From Temnopleurus reevesii (taxonomy: Eukaryota > Echinodermata > Echinoidea > Temnopleuroida > Temnopleuridae), in the NCBI GenBank assembly GCA_036244855.1, contig BQKZ01005785.1, positions 21,090 to 34,233 on the forward strand: a DNA stretch of 13,144 nt, in the 5' to 3' direction. Below the pieces are notes generated by a model. It saw only the letters and a program-made list of their open reading frames with translations, was not told where the DNA came from and did no database searches. Positions 1-7,976 of the stretch are shown piece by piece (position 1 is the stretch's first letter; every line of letters begins with the position of its first letter). Both the position numbers and the translations under genes were made by a program.

Positions 1-81
1 ACGGTGCTACGAGGTCGAATGGGTGAAGAGAAGAAGGATCTGGTTGATCCGTATCTTATGTTTTCATTTGCTGGAAAATCG
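1..81 (+). CDS. Ferlin C2C exon, partial (duplicate copy of 12856-12965)
   Basis: This is the 3' part of a ferlin exon cut by the window edge. The frame starts at base 1 and gives 27 codons. It contains KKDLVDPYLMFSFAGKS, the C2C signature in which the Asp of VDPY is a calcium ligand. Ferlins such as dysferlin and myoferlin have a closely similar string (LVDPF.EVSFAGK). The exon ends in phase 0 at a GT donor (82-83, gttcgt). The complete exon, with its acceptor, is at 12856-12965. The next exon in protein order is 770-838, which starts in phase 0, so this copy is the one physically joined to the downstream C2C exons in the window as given. It is identical in protein to the other copy. Confidence 0.92.
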
Positions 82-260
82 GTTCGTATTAACCCTCCCT
101 TTCTACGAACAAAACGAAACAATAATTGGTAATAAATATCAATTAGTGATGAAAAAGGCTAGCACCGATGGCTTCAAATACCTTAAATTTATGCAAAGCT
201 TTGAGTTAAATCTGTATTGTATTATATTGTCATTTATTTCCAATCAGTAAAAAGACATAA
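1..260 (+). repeat. Terminal direct repeat, left copy
   Basis: These 260 bases match 12885-13144 without gaps. I see two differences: base 3 (g here, a at 12887) and base 193 (g here, a at 13077). The first is a silent Thr codon change in the C2C exon and the second lies in the intron. The copy contains the last 81 nt of a ferlin exon and 179 nt of the following intron, so it is ordinary gene sequence and not a transposon terminus. Confidence 0.97.
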
Positions 261-769
261 AACATATAACATAATAAGAAATCAGACTACATTTGACAAA
301 TTTACATGTGTAAAATGATTTGCAATCAATAAGATTAGATTAGCTGGATTGCCCTTTCAGAATAAATAAAATAAATACCTCTGTTCTTCTAAAGGGGTTC
401 AGATACAAAATAAATAATTATGGTGGGTCTAACAAACCTAAGTTTTCTATTCATCCATCCCAGCAACCGAGACAAAAAATTAAAAACCTGAAAACACGAA
501 TTACGTGGACATGAAGTAATTTATCATTTTTCTTTGAGTTCCCCCGTGTGTTTTTTTTTTTTGGGGGGGGGGGTGAAAAGGTGTGTGGTGTGAGGGTGCT
601 GCGTGTTTGCTTCTCCATCGTGTCGATTTGAAATTAGGGGGACATTTCTTTGCTTTAAATCGCGCCTGGTCAAACAGGAACAGGAATTGAACGGAAGTTA
701 CATTGTCATTACACAATAATCATTAATTTGGCCAAATTAAGCTCTTTTTATGTTCTTACATGACTCTAG
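82..769 (+). other. Ferlin intron; no gene seen
   Basis: This intron lies between two C2C exons. The first 179 nt belong to the terminal repeat. It holds a homopolymer junction of 12 T followed by 11 G at 551-573, which is prone to length error in sequencing. I see no coding or RNA gene. The open frame on the minus strand at 501-716 runs through the homopolymers and has no family signature. Confidence 0.7.
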
Positions 770-838
770 TTGGAGACTGATGTGAAGTATACGAATGACC
801 ATCCAGAGTGGAACCAGGAACTTCGTTTGCCAATGAGA
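770..838 (+). CDS. Ferlin exon, middle of C2C
   Basis: This is a 69-nt, 23-codon exon in phase 0 at both ends. It has a tag acceptor at 767-769 and a gtaagg donor from 839. It encodes LETDVKYTNDHPEWNQELRL followed by PMR. The PEWNQ core is the hallmark of the C2 beta-strand region that follows the SFAGK strand in ferlin C2C domains (dysferlin has NPQWNQ at the same place). It continues directly from the exon ending at 81 or 12965 and leads into 1385-1428. The match of phase and order makes it secure despite its short length. Confidence 0.9.
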
Positions 839-1384
839 GTAAGGAAACTATTCATCGTTATTTTTAAAACATCTGCATGAATTTTTATGATCGTCAATAT
901 CTTTTGTATCTTACAAATGGAGTACGGTTGATAGTTAACTTCATTTTCATTCTGCAATTTTTATTGAAATATTGAAAACTTAGTTGTAAGATTTGTGCAA
1001 TTTTTTTAAAAAATAATTCCGGTATCTCGCGCCTCTGAATAGGTGACTAGAGAGATGGCGTGTTTAAATGCTATATATTATTATTATTATTATTGTTGCC
1101 GATATTCACATTTATTTGACCGAGGAAATGACGTGAATTTTGATACTATTACCAACTTACATCAATGTTAGCGATTCAGTTTTGAATGAAAAACATCTAT
1201 TACTAAACATATGTCGGTTTAATGCATTTTCTATCTTAAGGGGAGGTTTATTGCCTAAGCTTTTACGATTACAGCATTCTTAAACAACCCCGACCTACAG
1301 AAGAGCATGAAAATACAGGCTTTTCGTATAGTTGAATAAAGTGCTTACTTGTTTCTCACCATCATATTTTCTTCTTTTTTTAAG
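839..1384 (+). other. Ferlin intron with ATT microsatellite
   Basis: This non-coding stretch contains a (TTA)n/(ATT)n tract at about 1074-1095 after the string atgctatat. Such tracts are common tails of invertebrate retroelements, but there is too little here to name one. A T-rich tract precedes the acceptor at 1382-1384. No gene is seen. Confidence 0.6.
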
Positions 1385-1428
1385 TTCCCGTCGATGTGTG
1401 AGCGATTGAAATTGGTATTGCGAGATTG
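1385..1428 (+). CDS. Ferlin micro-exon, C2C strand before Ca-binding loop 3
   Basis: This 44-nt exon has an aag acceptor after a long T tract and a perfect gtaagt donor from 1429. It starts in phase 0 with TTC CCG TCG ATG TGT and encodes FPSMCERLKLVLRD plus the first two bases of a Trp codon, which the next exon completes. FPSMCE is strongly conserved at this spot in dysferlin and myoferlin C2C. Together with the next exon it forms the DWDRLS motif. The Asp at 1424-1426 is the first loop-3 calcium ligand of the C2C domain. Identification rests on motif, phase and position between 770-838 and 2056-2132. Confidence 0.88.
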
Positions 1429-2055
1429 GTAAGTTTTTCCCAGTATGTGAAAATAAATGGTTAAGAAGAAACAAGTATTAAATGTATTGTGATGCAACAG
1501 ATTGCTAGACTGCTCAATACAAATATTAGTGTAAAAATGTCATGTTGATATATCAAACTTGTGTTCACTTCAGAATAAAACTCTCTATACACACCCTCTC
1601 GAAACCTCCGCTCTTCATCAGACACACACAAACTTGTCATACCAAACTGTAAACTCAAAACAGCTCAAAAGCGCTTCTCAGTAGCTGCTCCAAAAACTCT
1701 GGAACAATATCCGTCTTGCAATACGGGCAACTTAAAATTCTGCTACGTTTAAAAAAAACATCTTAAGACTTACCTTTTCCCACAGTAATCAAATTGTTTT
1801 CATTTTTTGCTCTGTTAAATTGTAAAGCGCTATGGTAGGCTACTCTCTGCTTTTAGCGCTATAGAAATAATCTATATTATTAATAGACTTCCCAATTAAG
1901 AATCATAAAGTGTTACTGGTAATTTTGTTTCGTTTCTGAACACATTCTGTTTGAAATATGCAAATTATTAACTTATTTATTTCGTGGAAGGTGAGACCCA
2001 CTTCACCATGATCCTTTTGCGTCTTAATTATTTGTTGATTTTATCGATTTCTCAG
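1429..2055 (+). other. Ferlin intron containing a LINE 3' remnant
   Basis: Apart from the retrotransposon remnant at 1582-1880 (listed separately), this is AT-rich intron. The minus-strand open frame at 1461-1658 is partly antisense to the LINE and is not regarded as a gene. Confidence 0.6.
1582..1880 (+). mobile_element. Degenerate 3' end of a non-LTR retrotransposon (LINE reverse transcriptase C-terminus)
   Basis: From 1582 the + strand reads SLYTPSRNLRSSSDTHKL and continues to RFSVAAPK. After one extra A near 1696 it continues as LWNNIRLAIRAT, a stop at 1733-1735, then NSATFKKN. This arrangement (TPSR.LRSSSD, FSVAAPKLWN, then FKK) is the usual carboxyl end of invertebrate LINE polyproteins, just after the reverse transcriptase domain. 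A 3' non-coding tail follows with two GCGCTAT strings (about 1827-1833 and 1856-1862), ending in a degenerate ATT tract. Only the last 70 or so codons survive, with one frameshift and one stop, so it is a 5'-truncated, dead copy lying in the ferlin intron in the sense direction. The exact clade (L2, CR1 or another) cannot be told by eye. Confidence 0.78.
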
Positions 2056-2132
2056 GGATCGTCTGTCAACCGATGATTATATCGCCACCAACTTTATCGA
2101 TATCAATACGATCGGATCGAGGGGAGATGACG
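2056..2132 (+). CDS. Ferlin exon, C2C calcium-binding loop 3 and linker
   Basis: This 77-nt exon has a ctcag acceptor (2051-2055) and a gtattt donor from 2133. One base completes the Trp codon of the previous exon. The exon then encodes DRLSTDDYIATNFIDI and NTIGSRGDD, and one base begins a Gly codon. Joined to 1385-1428 it gives RDWDRLSTDD, the second calcium-binding loop of C2C, with Asp codons at 2057-2059, 2072-2074 and 2075-2077. The following I.T.FIDI strand corresponds to the V.TTYL.MSKI strand of dysferlin. The linker that follows is far shorter than the acidic, proline-rich one of vertebrate dysferlin. The 3' phase fits 4433-4533 exactly. Confidence 0.92.
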
Positions 2133-4432
2133 GTATTTATCAATATTTTTAAAATACATTATGAAGTCAGTAATTTGGAAACTCTGTATCTTCTTGCTAT
2201 CAAATTTACTTTCTATGATTTCATGTTCTTTAACTCGATGCTGAAGTGTCAGAATATGTCATAGATACTAGGGTACAATATATCAAAATATACACAAATT
2301 AAGACAAAGCCAATGCCATTCGTCTTGTTTTATTATTCAACATGTATATATTTTAAACTGCACCTAGATGTAAGAAACTTGTTGTTTATACATTATTACC
2401 AAGATCCGACTCTTGAACCGATAGATCAGTTTGGGGAGAGATGGCGCTTCAGATATTTAAGTACTTTGTGAGCTGCAGTAAAAGTATTACCGTAATGCAG
2501 TATTTCAATAGCAAATTAGAGCATGTTCATAGTTTGTTTGAATGAAATCGACCTAGAAATGGCTCAATCAGCCAACCATTTCTCCCTGGTCGGCCTCCGC
2601 GCGCATTATTTAGCGTACCGTATAACGGCTGATTGCATTGGCATTTTCAAAGTAATTCACGCCAGAATAAGTAAGAGAATCTTCTCCTAATTTCGTACAC
2701 AGGTATAATTAAGACATATAAAGCAATTTGTGAATACATCAGCTCGTTTCACATCAATTTATGCCTCCCGACTATTGTGAACCTATACCTTTAAGGTTAA
2801 GGAAGGAAATAAATAGTGTCTTTACTAGCTATCATAATTTACATTAACAATTTTGAAGTACTTTGAAATAGAGTGCAAATGCTGTGTTTTAAAGAAGGAT
2901 TGTACGTTTATTCTAATAACTCTGCTTCACATTTTTAACAGATTTTCATTTTATTCTATTGTTTTATCGCATTTATTCATTCATAATAGCTGAAATGACG
3001 GGTAAGCTAACGGTTACTAAATATAAAAAATACACGCGCAATTTTCAGCTTGCATCTTTAGAATGTTGATGGGCTGCAGATTTTTTTTTTTTGCCTCACT
3101 AAACTTTTTAGAATAGCTATCATATTTTGCGACTGAGCAATTTACAAATCTATAAATTTCATAGTTTATTCTGCATTTGTGAATGATTGCAGAGAAATTG
3201 CCCCCTATTTCGTCACTATTTCTCCATTAAAGAACACTCATTTCTAATGTTCTAGTTGGTGTTTAGTACTTTCCTAGAAGAAATTTGGTACGCACTGCAC
3301 ATGATTTTTAGATAATTTCTTTTTAGAAAATCTCCACTCGTGCATTCATTTTGCATATCTTTTCCAGATTTTAGGTATTTCACGCACATCAACAATCAAG
3401 AATTAAGCAGCTTGACTCTAATTTTTTTCTTATTATTCATTCTGATAAACATTTAGATTATCACTCATGTTGTTCAATGCATTTGCTCAGTAGTTTATTG
3501 GCAGTCAAACTTTTTGTGTTATATTTCCCTTTTTTTTGCGTTATTTTTCTCTTTTTTTTTTTGCATAGAAAAAAATGTGCTTTTGTAGTATTTCATTTCC
3601 TTTCTTCCAATCTATTAGCGGGATAGTTCAGGATTGCTCATGTTAAAGATCAATGCAGGTACACGCTAAGCATGAATGCTCATTGATATTTTTGATAATG
3701 CTTTTTTGCACTTTTAGTAGAATTTCGCACACATGGGGTTTGCTGGAATTATGATTATGATGATGCTGTGGCTAATGATGAAAATGATGATGATGCTGAT
3801 GATTATATAGATTATGTTAGCAAACGTAATTGCAGAATCGCAACCAAAAATTATGAAATATTGTGATATAAATTGATTTATTGATTCCATGCATAAATGG
3901 CCTATTCATAGGCATTTCTTGTAATTTCATTATAATGTTAATGGAAAAATATCTGGTTATGAACTTTTTTTGGCTACCCATCACAAACTAATTTCAGCTA
4001 TAGTGCATTTTTCATGATGGTTGGCGCCCTATAACTACTAAAAAAGTTTGAGATCACTTTTCAACTGGACCACTACAGAATGGTCGCACTTTTCAGGATA
4101 TGTACTGGCGCATGAAACATGATTCAATAACTGAAACTATTCAGGTGTGAAACTAATTACAGTGTATTTCATGACATTCAAAATAGCTACATTTGGTTAT
4201 TTCCAGATATTTAAAGTCTTGTTTGAATAGTTATGTACACATTTAAGAATGAACTTCAACTTTTGTTTTGCTTATGTGTGTTTGTAATTTTAGACTGATT
4301 CAAAGTGACTGTAACAATTTTGATGTTAAACATACTTCAAGTTCAAGTATTTTACTTCATTTTTATATTGGATTCGATAGGCCAACTCAATTTCCATATA
4401 TATCAATGACGTTTTAAATAAATCATTTTTAG
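2133..4432 (+). other. Long ferlin intron (2.3 kb); no gene seen
   Basis: This is AT-rich DNA with several poly-T runs (for example near 3079-3091 and 3549-3561). A GAT-type imperfect trinucleotide tract lies at about 3751-3806. A small GC-richer patch near 2560-2630 carries an 8-bp inverted pair (aatcagcc and ggctgatt). No exon with ferlin similarity, no RNA gene and no transposon coding sequence are recognisable on either strand. Confidence 0.6.
3751..3806 (+). repeat. Imperfect (GAT)n microsatellite
   Basis: Repeated atgatgatg/gatgatgctgatg units are interrupted by single substitutions. It lies within the 2.3-kb intron and has no coding frame of interest. Confidence 0.75.
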
Positions 4433-4533
4433 GATTTTTACCAACATTCGGTCCATGCTTCGTCAATTTCTATGGATCACCGCGAGAATATGACACTTTC
4501 ACCGATGATCATGAAGTTCTAAACAGAGGAAAG
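4433..4533 (+). CDS. Ferlin exon, conserved post-C2C block (FLPTFGPC)
   Basis: This 101-nt exon has a tag acceptor at 4430-4432 and a gtattt donor from 4534. Two bases complete a Gly codon begun at 2132. The 33 codons that follow include [19 protein letters not shown], then DTFTDD and [23 protein letters not shown] is among the most conserved strings of the whole ferlin family, present in dysferlin, myoferlin and otoferlin between C2C and the FerA domain. It is the single best identifier in the window. The exon ends in phase 0 and the next begins GEG, matching dysferlin TGKGEG across the splice. Confidence 0.96.
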
Positions 4534-4974
4534 GTATTTATAGCACGTAACTATTATTAAAACTTTATATTGCTTTAAAAAGATGTTGTTTTAATTTTGT
4601 TTCTTGTTAAGGCGATCCCAACTCACGCTATGCTTTCAGGGTACTCGCCCCCTTTGATTTTTCTACTTTGGTTATGTCTGTGAAAAAGGAAAGAGATGTT
4701 TAATTCAATTCAATGCTATGTATAGTGTTCTTCCTGCTCCCCAGAAAATGTGTTCCCGATAAACTGGCTATGTTTGGAATGTTTTAATCGTATTTCTCAA
4801 GATTATGTCTTATGTACTAACTTTACTTTTTAGAAAGGTCCAGTCAGTTGAAAGATATGACTTTTTGTGAAGCAATATCAGATCAAAGTTAGGACATGTT
4901 TCGTGTTGTCTAAACTTTCTGCTTTATGTACTTGTTTATTTTTGTTGTTGTCACTATTTTGTTTATCTTTGCTA

Positions 4975-5097
4975 TTTTAATTTCTGTAAATATATTGTAT
5001 TTTATGATGTGTCGGACCCCTTTGAAGAAAAGCTTTCAGCTGATAAGGGTGATCCGCCCACAATTTGGAAATAATAACTAAATAAATAAATAAATAT
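4975..5097 (+). mobile_element. Probable LINE 3' tail ending in (AAAT)n
   Basis: A T-rich stretch passes into tcggaccccttt...gctgataagggtgatccgccc and then a terminal aactaaataaataaataaata tract. Such a tail, with a GACCCC...GATAAGGG...CCGCCC block before a tetranucleotide run, is a pattern I associate with 3' ends of marine invertebrate non-LTR elements. No coding sequence remains and the 5' limit is unclear; it may reach back to about 4600. This is recognition by pattern only. Confidence 0.45.
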
Positions 5098-5318
5098 ACT
5101 CCTTGGTCGTTGGAAATGTTTTTGTAAACACAATGATTGAAATCATCATTGTAATTTTCTACTGAAGTTTCCTTGTTTTCCTTTAGCAGTGGGTTGGTTT
5201 AATCGTCATGATCATTATAAGAATAGGTGCTATGTGTATGAAAACACAATGTGTATGAAAAAAAAATGTAATCAGAACAAAATGTTGGATGTACATGTCA
5301 ATGACGTTCAAATGAATA

Positions 5319-5346
5319 AATTCCAATTCCAAATTCCAATTCCAAT
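5319..5346 (+). repeat. Imperfect (AATTCC)n simple repeat
   Basis: Four aattcc units with one extra base (aattccaattccaaattcc, then another unit). Confidence 0.8.
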
Positions 5347-5451
5347 AATCTGTACTGTAGATTTTGCTACGTATCTATTGTGCTGAAACACTCTTAAAAA
5401 GTTCGACAAACTTTCCCTAACACAGGGGTAGCATACTGTTCCCACAAAATG

Positions 5452-5487
5452 TAATATAATATAATATGATATAATATAATATATATG
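5452..5487 (+). repeat. (ATAAT)n microsatellite
   Basis: Tandem ataat/ataatatgat units pass into a short TA run. It lies in the intron before the RGRVLL exon. Confidence 0.8.
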
Positions 5488-5745
5488 TGTAAATACATGA
5501 GACTTAATAAATAAGAGAGGATTTCAAGAAAAATAACAAGGGGACGCAATTCATTATATGCGATGTTGAAAAGGTAGGTTTTTAGATTCTGTTTTAATAA
5601 CTAAAGGTTAAATAATACTAGCAAAATTCCACGATAATTTGTTCATAGACTAACCAATTGTTGTGTGAACAAAATGTATGATATCGAGTGCCTTGTAAAC
5701 TTTGGCCTCGCACTGTCTGATCCTTTTAATTGATCTTTCTCGTAG

Positions 5746-5949
5746 GGAGAGGGTGCGGCCTACAGGGGGCGTGTTTTGTTGTCAATGGAGACCGAGCTAG
5801 GAGACCCGCCCAGCGACCAGATCGTAAGCATCAGCTCTCATGACATTCAGCGTGTGGCGAAATGGAGAAAGCGTCGCAAGTATCACCTCTATGCGGCATT
5901 TATCAACGCTACAATGATCAGTGAAACAGATCATCCAGTCGAATTTGAG
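5746..5949 (+). CDS. Ferlin exon, conserved block between C2C and FerA
   Basis: This 204-nt, 68-codon exon is phase 0 at both ends, with acceptor cgtag (5741-5745) and donor gtattg from 5950. It encodes GEGAAYRGRVLLSMETELGD, then a variable stretch, then WRKRRKYHLYAAFINATM and ends PVEFE. Dysferlin has the same plan: GEGVAYRGRLLLSLETKL, a variable stretch, RRRKYSLFAAFYSATM and IQFE. The basic RKRRKY motif and the SMETEL wording place it nearer to dysferlin/myoferlin than to otoferlin, which differs clearly here. The exon expected next in any ferlin (EVSIGNYGN...) is not found in 5950-9945, so the reading is interrupted here. Confidence 0.96.
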
Positions 5950-6674
5950 GTATTGTATCATTTCTAAGTGATTTCTTTTGTGGTGCCGAAATTGTTTCTT
6001 ATGAGAATTAATTTATGCGAAAATTCTAATTGAATTTTTCATCAGGCTCTTCAGTCTTCAGTCTTGTCATGTTTGTCTAGGGTTTGTAAGGTCATCTTAG
6101 ATGTTTACTTGTTTGAATTCAATTATCGATTATCTTTTTTTTTTNGCGTGCATAATATTTTCCCAGATTTCGGCAAATTTGTGTTATCAGCGGGTACGCC
6201 TCAACTTCGGCGAGGATTGCCAAAAGACTTCTCTTCTTATTTTACCCCTAATATATATCTTAACGATTTTTGGAATCTAGCATTCTCAATTTTATTCCTC
6301 AGGTATGAACGTGCAAGTTACATGGCATGTCCACATCCCACGATATATCCTTTTAAGTCGACCTTTTAGAAAAGAAACTTTACAACACGAAGAATTGTCT
6401 TTTCGAATAGCATATTCTTTTAAATTCATCCAATTGATGGGATACGTATTCAGCGTGCCGAGAAATATAATGATTACATGATAATGATAATAATAATAAT
6501 AAACGTTTTCTTTTTTAGTAACGCTTATCACCCTCTTAAGGAAAGTCCCTAAACGCTTAGAAAGAAGAATGAATATAATAGAGAAACACTAACATTTTGG
6601 CCCCTACATGGACAAAATTCTATACATGTATAGGTACACTTGCTGATGGGGTCGCATGCTTGAAATCATCAGTT
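5950..6674. other. Non-coding interval with single N; end of downstream ferlin block
   Basis: No ferlin exon is found. A single undetermined base lies at 6145, directly after a run of ten T. A locally GC-richer open patch at about 6166-6240 has no recognisable family. An AATAAT run at about 6486-6502 is a simple repeat. On the minus strand, AATAAA (TTTATT at 6291-6296) lies about 380 nt beyond the last receptor stop codon and could be its poly(A) signal; this is weak evidence. Confidence 0.5.
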
Positions 6675-7976
6675 CTATCTCTGACGTTTGAGGAAACCTC
6701 GGACAATGTCCTTCGCTATTCTCCTTGTCCTTTCACTTGTCAAGAAGTGTGCAAGAGGTTGAACCCAAGTACTAATGCATGGCAAACAGTACGCCATCGC
6801 CTCAACGGTGTTGTTCTTAATCGGGACGAAGAAAGCCTAAACAAGAAACGTCAACCAGCAAATATAGAATGCCATGCTCACGATGACAAGGGTTTTAATG
6901 CCGCTCATTCGTGATCGATGATTTTGGTCTGTTTCTTCTAACGGCGTTTTCTTTGGATGTTGAACATGGTCGCTAGTTGTTGCTATGTCTGTCGATTTGA
7001 TGTTTGATAGAACAGCTGTGTCGGTGTACAATGCAAGTGTTGATCTCTTTTGTTCTGATGGTGCCTTGTTCGAGTGTTCACCGAAGTCGGTTTCTGTTGT
7101 CGATACTCTCCGTGGACCATTTTCTATTCTTGAGTCCAGTTCAGTGATTTCTGCTGCTGCATGAAATCCTTGATAATTCTCGTCGTCATGTGCTTCATTC
7201 ACCAAAACCAGATGATTCCCTGACTGTCTTTCACCAATGGTACTCGGCCCCGTCATAGATGGCACCACTTTGCTCTCAGCCCCAGTCTGCAACCTACGAG
7301 CTCCTTGCTGCTGAGGATGAACGGCTCGTCTTGTATGCTTCCACAAAATCCTCAAGAGACCACAGTTTGAGGCAGTTGTTGATAAAGCAGCAACAGATAT
7401 AGATGCCATTTCACATATCAAAATAGCAGAATCTCCAAATGATATCTGATGCGCGTCACCCATCCTCGTACTGCATGGGAAAATACCTTCAGTTGGGATC
7501 GGTATTCCAGGAATCGGCAGGGTCAAAAACACCAAAGCGATGATTGTAATGGTCAGGGAAGCTCCAACACATATCTTGGCGCGTCGTAAGGTTACGTGTG
7601 TTAGGTAACGTAGAGGGCGTGACACCATGATATACTTGTTGATTCCTATGAAACTGATGACGATCATGAGAAGCGTAAGCAACGAAAAAGTCACGAAAGG
7701 AGCCACGTAATTTGCCAGACGGCATTCGTTACCGGCATCTAGAAAAGATATAGTTGTCACCAAATACCATAATAAACAAGAAATTATATTCAGGTAGGCC
7801 AGTAATTTGTTCAGAAACTGTGTTACCTCATGCATTTCTCTATCGACCCCAAATACAATTAGAATGAGAATGTTTAGAACCGTGCAGAGGAAAACGCTGA
7901 CGGTGTTGCTGCCGACAATCAAATATATGTTAGCTTCTGAGAAAACCAGAAATGAATTGGAATTGTTGTTTGCCAT
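6675..7976 (-). pseudogene. Intronless class A (rhodopsin-family) GPCR with one in-frame amber codon
   Basis: From ATG at 7976 there are 379 codons, a TAG at 6839-6837, then 53 more codons in the same frame to a TAG at 6677-6675. By eye: TM1 17-44; TM2 54-79; Cys85; TM3 88-115; TM4 134-158; Cys168 in loop 2 (disulfide partner of Cys85); TM5 180-212; a polar third loop 213-356; TM6 358-379 with FYICWLTF; after the amber, TM7 about 391-411 with QPLAH; a basic helix 8. An NNS glycosylation site sits at the N-terminus. The 7976 ATG is the first true Met and has A at -3 and G at +4; the open frame upstream has no ATG. TM7 and helix 8 lie intact beyond the amber, so the gene was full length recently or the amber is polymorphic, an error, or read through. 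It would be a plasma-membrane receptor; ligand and subfamily unknown. Confidence 0.85.
6837..6839 (-). other. In-frame TAG between TM6 and TM7 of the GPCR
   Basis: The minus strand reads TTT CTT GTT TAG GCT TTC TTC, that is FLV-stop-AFF. The frame stays open for 53 codons beyond it and encodes a plausible TM7 and helix 8. One base change restores an open frame. The next base is G, not the C of the CUA-type readthrough context known from animals, so efficient readthrough is not supported. Confidence 0.9.

Larger units (their letters stand above)
4534..5745 (+). other. Ferlin intron with LINE-like tail and simple repeats
   Basis: This intron has no recognisable gene. It contains a retroelement-like 3' tail near 4975-5097, an AATTCC-type repeat at 5319-5346, an (ATAAT)n tract at 5452-5487 and an 8-bp stem, acaatgat/atcattgt, near 5129-5152. 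The + frame at 5189-5386 runs through the AATTCC repeat and has no family signature. Confidence 0.6.

Noticed and set aside
5776..5967. 63-codon + frame at 5776-5967 taken as a separate small gene
   Set aside because: It is the ferlin exon 5746-5949 read from an internal Met and past the GT donor into the intron.
6166..6240. Possible extra exon (FGKFVLSAGTPQLRRGLPKDF frame) after the last ferlin exon
   Set aside because: It has a cag before it but does not resemble the conserved SIGNYGN block that must follow in ferlins, and I recognise no other family.
6597..6914. 105-codon + frame at 6597-6914
   Set aside because: It is antisense to the last part of the receptor. The minus strand carries TM6, the amber codon and TM7 here.
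7489..7725. 78-codon minus frame at 7489-7725
   Set aside because: It is a shifted-frame shadow inside the receptor coding region, covering TM3-TM4.
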